In this document: positions 60,971-64,000 of the stretch, piece after piece
How the letters are laid out: each line of letters starts with the position of its first letter
Numbering within the stretch: position 1 is the stretch's first letter
Source of the DNA: Ptychodera flava
Taxonomy: Eukaryota > Hemichordata > Enteropneusta > Ptychoderidae
Assembly (NCBI RefSeq): GCF_041260155.1
Contig: NC_091928.1
Location: 47,524,637-47,588,636, forward strand
DNA length: 64,000 nt
Direction: 5' to 3'
Program-made: the position numbers and the translations under genes
Notes under the pieces: generated by a model
Database searches by the model: none
What the model was told of the DNA's origin: nothing
The model's input: only the letters and a program-made list of their open reading frames with translations

Positions 60971-61234
60971 ATGGATGAAAGAAGGGAAATAATCGAAGTT
61001 ACAAAACAGGAAACCTTTGCACGGCAACTTGAAGGCATGGTCATAGCGAGCAATCGGGACTTGAACAGAGAGAGATTCAGTCGGCCGATGGACTTGGGTA
61101 CCTCGACTCAGAGAATATGGCAGATGGAAAAATCGGAAAGTGTTGAAGCCTATCCTAGTTTATCGGTCTTTCAGGTTTGCCAAAAATTAGGTTCATTCGT
61201 CCATTTTAACTTGAAACAACAAACAAGCCAGTGA
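60971..61234 (+). CDS. Unrecognised 87-aa frame inside the TIR block
   Basis: A hydrophilic frame (MDERREIIEVTKQETFARQL...) that starts after a GC-rich stretch and ends close to the LINE fragment. It may be the N-terminal part of a transposon or captured gene disrupted by the LINE. No homology is recognised, and it may be chance. Confidence 0.2.
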   Translation: MDERREIIEVTKQETFARQLEGMVIASNRDLNRERFSRPMDLGTSTQRIWQMEKSESVEAYPSLSVFQVCQKLGSFVHFNLKQQTSQ

Positions 61235-61289
61235 TCAGTCCTTAAACGAAAGGCCTTTACGTACTTTTTCGTTCAGTTTGGGTAAGGGA

Positions 61290-62290
61290 AAGTATAAGCA
61301 CATTAGAATCCCTCTGTGAAAGTTCAGACTTGGCGGTCGTAGCTGCTCTTGAAGAGGTCACACTTTCTGCATTAATGACATCGGCTGGTAATTTATTCCA
61401 GGTGTCCAAAACTCTTGCCGAAAAAAGAACTTCCTTGTGTTGAGTCGAACGGTTAGTTTATGAAGTTTGGGACAGTGTCATCGAGTTCTCGAGTCAGCTG
61501 CTAACTCAAGTGAAAGGTTACAGTGGTTATGACCTTTGATAACTTTCTAGAGTTGAATCATGTCGCCTCGAATTCTTCTTTGTTCAAGTGTTATTAAACC
61601 AAGCTGTTTGAGTATATTTTGATAATTGTAGTGTTGGAGTTTAGGTATTATTTGCCGTGCTAAGATTTTTATGTCCTTTTGTAGCCATGGTGACCAAGCT
61701 TGTACTGAATATTCGAGCGGTGGTCTCCAAGTTGTAAAGGCGAAGAATGACATTTTATTTATTTGATCGTCAATGATCGTTTGATGAGATCAAGCATTCT
61801 GTTTGCTTTTTTGCAAACTTATCACATTTGCTTGAAGGTTTTAAGGTAGAATGAAGTAGGACGCCCAAGTCATTTTCTTCAGTTGTAATTCCCAGTGAAA
61901 TATTGTTCATTGGATATATATGGAAGGGGTTGTTGTAGCCAATATTCAGTGTTCAATCATTTCTGTAGCTTGTCCAAACCAGCTTGTAGAATTTCAGGAT
62001 CACTACAATTTTGCAAGGGGTGATATGCCTTGGTATTGTCAGTAAATTTTGGAGTTCAGAACTTATTTCACCACCAGTGCGATTGATGTTGATTAGAAAA
62101 AGTACTGGTCCAAGAACTGACCCTGTGGGACACCACTTGTGACGTATTCTCCATTCAGATGATGCTCCATTTATGACTACTTGCTGATTTGTATTTGTTA
62201 ATCAAGCTTTGACCCACTGTAGAATATTTCCGATTATGCCATGATATACTTCATCTTTTCAATCAATCCAGGGTGTGGTACTTTGAAAGT
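61290..62290 (-). mobile_element. Decayed non-LTR retrotransposon (CR1/jockey-like LINE), 3' part
   Basis: On the minus strand, reading right to left, fragments of a reverse transcriptase and C-terminal region appear: YHGIIGNILQWVKAWLTN, SGVPQG-like then GSVLGPVLFLININ, and PLEYSVQAWSPWLQKDIK followed by KQLGLITLEQRRIRGDMIQL, and a tail resembling RLNTRKFFFGKS. Stops and frameshifts are frequent, so it is dead and 5'-truncated. It lies inside the TIR-bounded block 60664-63017. Confidence 0.8.
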
Positions 62291-63017
62291 GCAAGGAATA
62301 TAGATGTGAAGAGTCCTTGTAAATTTGGGTCTGATGAGTCTATGTGTGGAGACTGACAATTGCGAAATGATTTATTTTATTTGATGGAAAGGAAAGATGT
62401 TGGTTTTACGGATGGTCCCGAGGAAGCTACAGGGAATACTTTTGTCAATTATATCGCCAATTTCTTCTTCTATCTGATGCCCCATCTTTCTAAAATTAAA
62501 TGCAGAGGCTACAAGTTACCCAATCTGTTTGGTGTTTTCTTTCAAAACAGACACCTTTCAGCAAAAGTATGATATCCATCAGAGCATAAACATTATAAGA
62601 AACTTGAAAGGAACGTACAAGAACTTGAGGACAAAAGACTGCTACTGTATACTATTTTAGTGTACCCATTCCTCAAACTGTCCAGATTTAAGTAATTTGA
62701 TGAGGCTGTCAAGTTGCTGTGCAATGGTACTGACATGTGGACACTTTGAATGCACAAGAAAGAAATCTAAAACTAATAAGAGAAAAGCAAACGTCAAAGA
62801 ATGACTTAATTTTGATCCATTTGTCATGAAAATGCATACAGTGATCAAACAGTGTGTCACACTGTGACAGGAGTATTCATGTTGTTTGAGAAAAATTGTC
62901 CAATAAAGGCAAACAGATTTTGTGTTAAATTTTCTGTGTGTGTTTTTTAACCGCTTACCCGCGTACCTTTTAGGATTTTGAGTGGACGCAAAACAAAGAA
63001 TTTACTTACTTTGGCCT

Positions 63018-64000
63018 TAATGAAGAGCACAAGAAACGTTGCATTGTAAATGTAAGATATAAGAGTTTTTATACTTGCGACCAATAAACCGATTGGAAAG
63101 TTAAAGTTTATGGGATTAATCTATATAATGTTTTGTTGTGTGTTTGTTTTTTTTGGTTTTTGTTTGTTTGTTTGTTTGTTTTTTGTTTGTTTGTTTTTTG
63201 CTTGCTTGCTTGCTGGCTGGTAGGTTTTTCCAAAATCTAAGGATGACAAACAAAGAATTTTCTTTAAATGGCCTTACGTGTAATTCACTGTATTTCAAAT
63301 CTTGAAACAATGGCTATACGTCGGCTAATCTTCTCACTTGATCCTGACGTTGCCAGTGCTTCCTTACAGTTTGACTGTGTTTATCACTGTAAAATAAGAG
63401 GCAGTACACGTACCACGCATGATTGTAAGGAAAATGCGCCTATATTGGAAATCCCGAAATTGGTTGAAGCACTTACTAAACCATAGCTGACTCAGTGTGT
63501 GATGTTAAAACTAATCATTTCACCTACGTTGTAAAAATTACAAATTGACTCTTGAATGGATAAGCATGCAGATTTTTTTGAATACGTATACGTTCGTTAA
63601 TGCTGCGCAATCGCATTCATAAAAAATACTGTTTCCACCTGTCAATACATCTCGGGCCGCAAATTAGGATAGGGTAAGGACAACAAATTTGCTGAAATAT
63701 CCTAGCGACAGTATTCTGCATTCGGCATGCGAGGGTGATATATTGTATGCTAGAGCTACATAAATCCACCCACAACCGAAACTCGGCCTTCCCCCTATCG
63801 TTGCTATGTAAGACATGAATCCATCGATAACAACAAATCATGTGAGTCTCTAATGAGGTGGCTGAACATATTAAGCACAAGGTACCTCTAAACTGTCGTC
63901 AGAACAGTCGTATTCAGCTCTATGTTGTACACGTACCTTTGAAACCTCTGGACATTTCTACTGAATGTATATCTCTCGAGATACGGAAATCTTGGTAACA
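63018..64000. other. Right edge, no gene supported
   Basis: Contains a T/G-rich simple stretch (63133-63222) and a diverged copy of the 34-bp TIR (63245-63274). No exon recognised. Confidence 0.5.

Larger units (their letters stand above)
60664..63017. mobile_element. 2.35-kb block with perfect 34-bp terminal inverted repeats
   Basis: The inverted repeats are 60664-60697 and 62984-63017, identical over 34 bases and starting AGGCCAAAGTAAGTAAATTC. A TTAA lies at the right end and CTTA at the left, so a TTAA target is possible but not clean. Inside are an unrecognised plus-strand frame (60971-61234), the LINE fragment, and another unrecognised frame (62360-62572). A diverged copy of the TIR sits outside at 63245-63274. 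It is probably a DNA transposon of unknown superfamily that took a LINE insertion. Confidence 0.6.

Noticed and set aside
1-64000. CRISPR array, bacterial operon, tRNA or rRNA genes
   Set aside because: No regularly spaced repeats with unique spacers, no operon-like coding layout and no recognisable tRNA or rRNA sequence were seen.

Overview
The window looks like nuclear DNA from an invertebrate deuterostome, with a hemichordate or cephalochordate the likeliest sources; the species cannot be fixed from the sequence. The evidence is GT-AG introns, a tandem family of DBH-like (MOXD1-type) copper monooxygenase genes, a Gmr1-like Ty3/gypsy element (a group described from deuterostomes) and a heavy load of short inverted-repeat transposons. 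There are no bacterial-style operons, and I saw no rRNA, tRNA or CRISPR array.

Layout. Positions 1-3600 hold foldback and inverted-repeat elements. Positions 3684-4548 are the first two exons of a MOXD-like gene (copy 1), on the minus strand and running off the left edge. Positions 9316-26075 are a complete 12-exon MOXD-like gene (copy 2, minus, 619 aa). Positions 31711-42674 are a second complete 12-exon gene (copy 3, minus, 621 aa). Copies 2 and 3 lie in a segmental tandem duplication (about 8.30-30.06 kb and 30.06-45.07 kb) whose junction falls inside a small transposon. Intron 10 of copy 2 carries a 6.3-kb Ty3/gypsy-type element (11115-17388) in the sense direction. Because one duplicate often lacks an insertion the other has, the pair gives natural empty sites that define several unnamed transposons exactly: TTAA, 8-bp and 9-bp target duplications.

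From 45 to 52.9 kb I see no convincing gene. Positions 52974-57342 (plus) form a seven-exon gene, with every splice phase consistent, for a 597-aa coiled-coil and six-NHL-repeat protein of the TRIM/B-box type. Positions 59458-59606 look like a promoter and first coding exon of a gene running right. Positions 60664-63017 lie between perfect 34-bp terminal inverted repeats and contain a decayed LINE.

The two complete monooxygenases keep all copper ligands of the PHM/DBH/MOXD family and should be secretory-pathway enzymes with a signal peptide, a DOMON domain, a two-domain copper core and a hydrophobic C-terminal tail. The NHL gene is unrelated to them. The most informative signals are an exon-11 reading-frame switch in copy 2 repaired by its own compensating indel, near-identical exon-1 sequence in all three paralogues that suggests gene conversion, and stacking of TTAA transposons at shared target sites.
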